Shown piece after piece: positions 13,459 to 13,684 of a stretch of 13,684 nt of DNA. The stretch is from an uncultured Lachnospiraceae bacterium (GTDB lineage Bacteria; Bacillota; Clostridia; Lachnospirales; Lachnospiraceae): the NCBI GenBank assembly GCA_910586405.1, contig CAJUII010000087.1, forward strand, positions 1 through 13,684, read 5' to 3'. Every line of letters starts with the position of its first letter. Positions within the stretch are counted from its first letter, which is position 1. Under the pieces are notes generated by a model, which was not told the DNA's origin, made no database searches, and saw only the letters and a program-made list of their open reading frames with translations. The position numbers were made by a program, and so were the translations under genes.

Positions 13459-13684
13459 TTAATCTTGTTGTATTCCACTGACAGCATCAGGAATATCTGC
13501 TGTACCTGTCAGAAGTTCATCTTCCTCTGCCAGATCGTAGTAATATTTATATACATCCCTTGCAGTCTGTGCCGCATAATCTGAGCTGTAACCATATGCA
13601 ATGCGCACTGTCACCGATATCTCAGGATTCTCATAGGGTGCATAACTTAGAAAAAGTGCATGGTTGGTGCGGTTGCGCCCCTCC
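13459..13684 (-). CDS. C-terminal end of a class B penicillin-binding protein (PBP2/MrdA type), partial
   Basis: Only the last 74 codons are inside the window; the start lies beyond 13684. Reading the minus strand from 13683, the visible protein contains NHALFLSYAPYENPEISVTV, which matches the strand following the KTGT motif at the end of class B PBP transpeptidase domains. It ends in an acidic tail (DLAEEDELLTGT). It precedes minC by 11 bases. This position, mrdA before minCDE and rodA, is usual in Clostridia, so it is probably the RodA partner. The catalytic Ser and the KTG box are outside the window and cannot be checked. Confidence 0.8.
   Translation of the reverse strand, partial: EGRNRTNHALFLSYAPYENPEISVTVRIAYGYSSDYAAQTARDVYKYYYDLAEEDELLTGTADIPDAVSGIQQD

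Overview
The window looks like a chromosome segment from an anaerobic Clostridia, most likely Lachnospiraceae. The evidence is a moderate, low-40s GC content by eye, strong AGGAGG-type ribosome sites, MinE and SepF occurring together, and the order PBP2-minC-minD-minE-rodA-mgsA. All genes read on the minus strand, so transcription runs from high to low coordinates.

Region 13684-8444 (wall and division block). It holds the C-terminal end of a class B penicillin-binding protein, then minC, minD and minE (midcell selection) and the SEDS glycosyltransferase rodA. These are followed by methylglyoxal synthase mgsA overlapping a D-Ala-D-Ala carboxypeptidase that is predicted to be a lipoprotein. A small P-loop protein with its own promoter and terminator closes the block.

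Region 8345-5540. A HlyD-like membrane-anchored protein, the PLP-homeostasis protein YggS and the FtsZ-anchor SepF form one unit closed by a rho-independent terminator.

Region 5512-2938. aroB, lspA and rluD are tightly packed. Region 2877-2147 is a monocistronic cytidylate-kinase-like gene with a near-consensus promoter and a terminator overlapping its stop codon.

Region 2121-13 is the unusual part. A promoter (TTGTTT-17-TATAGT) drives a 500-base tract of four small structured RNAs followed by a 520-residue protein with an N-terminal helical region and a C-terminal vWA domain with an intact MIDAS motif (DUF2828 type, Ro60/TROVE-like in architecture). The first RNA has 5' and 3' ends closing into a 15-bp stem with one bulged C, as in Y RNAs. 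The next three have intact tRNA acceptor, D and T arms, but the anticodon arm or loop is replaced by a shared 28-nt module: an 8-bp hairpin with a GTCA loop followed by RCAGCAA. The first RNA carries a version of the same module. I read this as a candidate Y-RNA/tRNA-mimic ribonucleoprotein operon. The RNA structures and layout are seen directly; the function is inferred.
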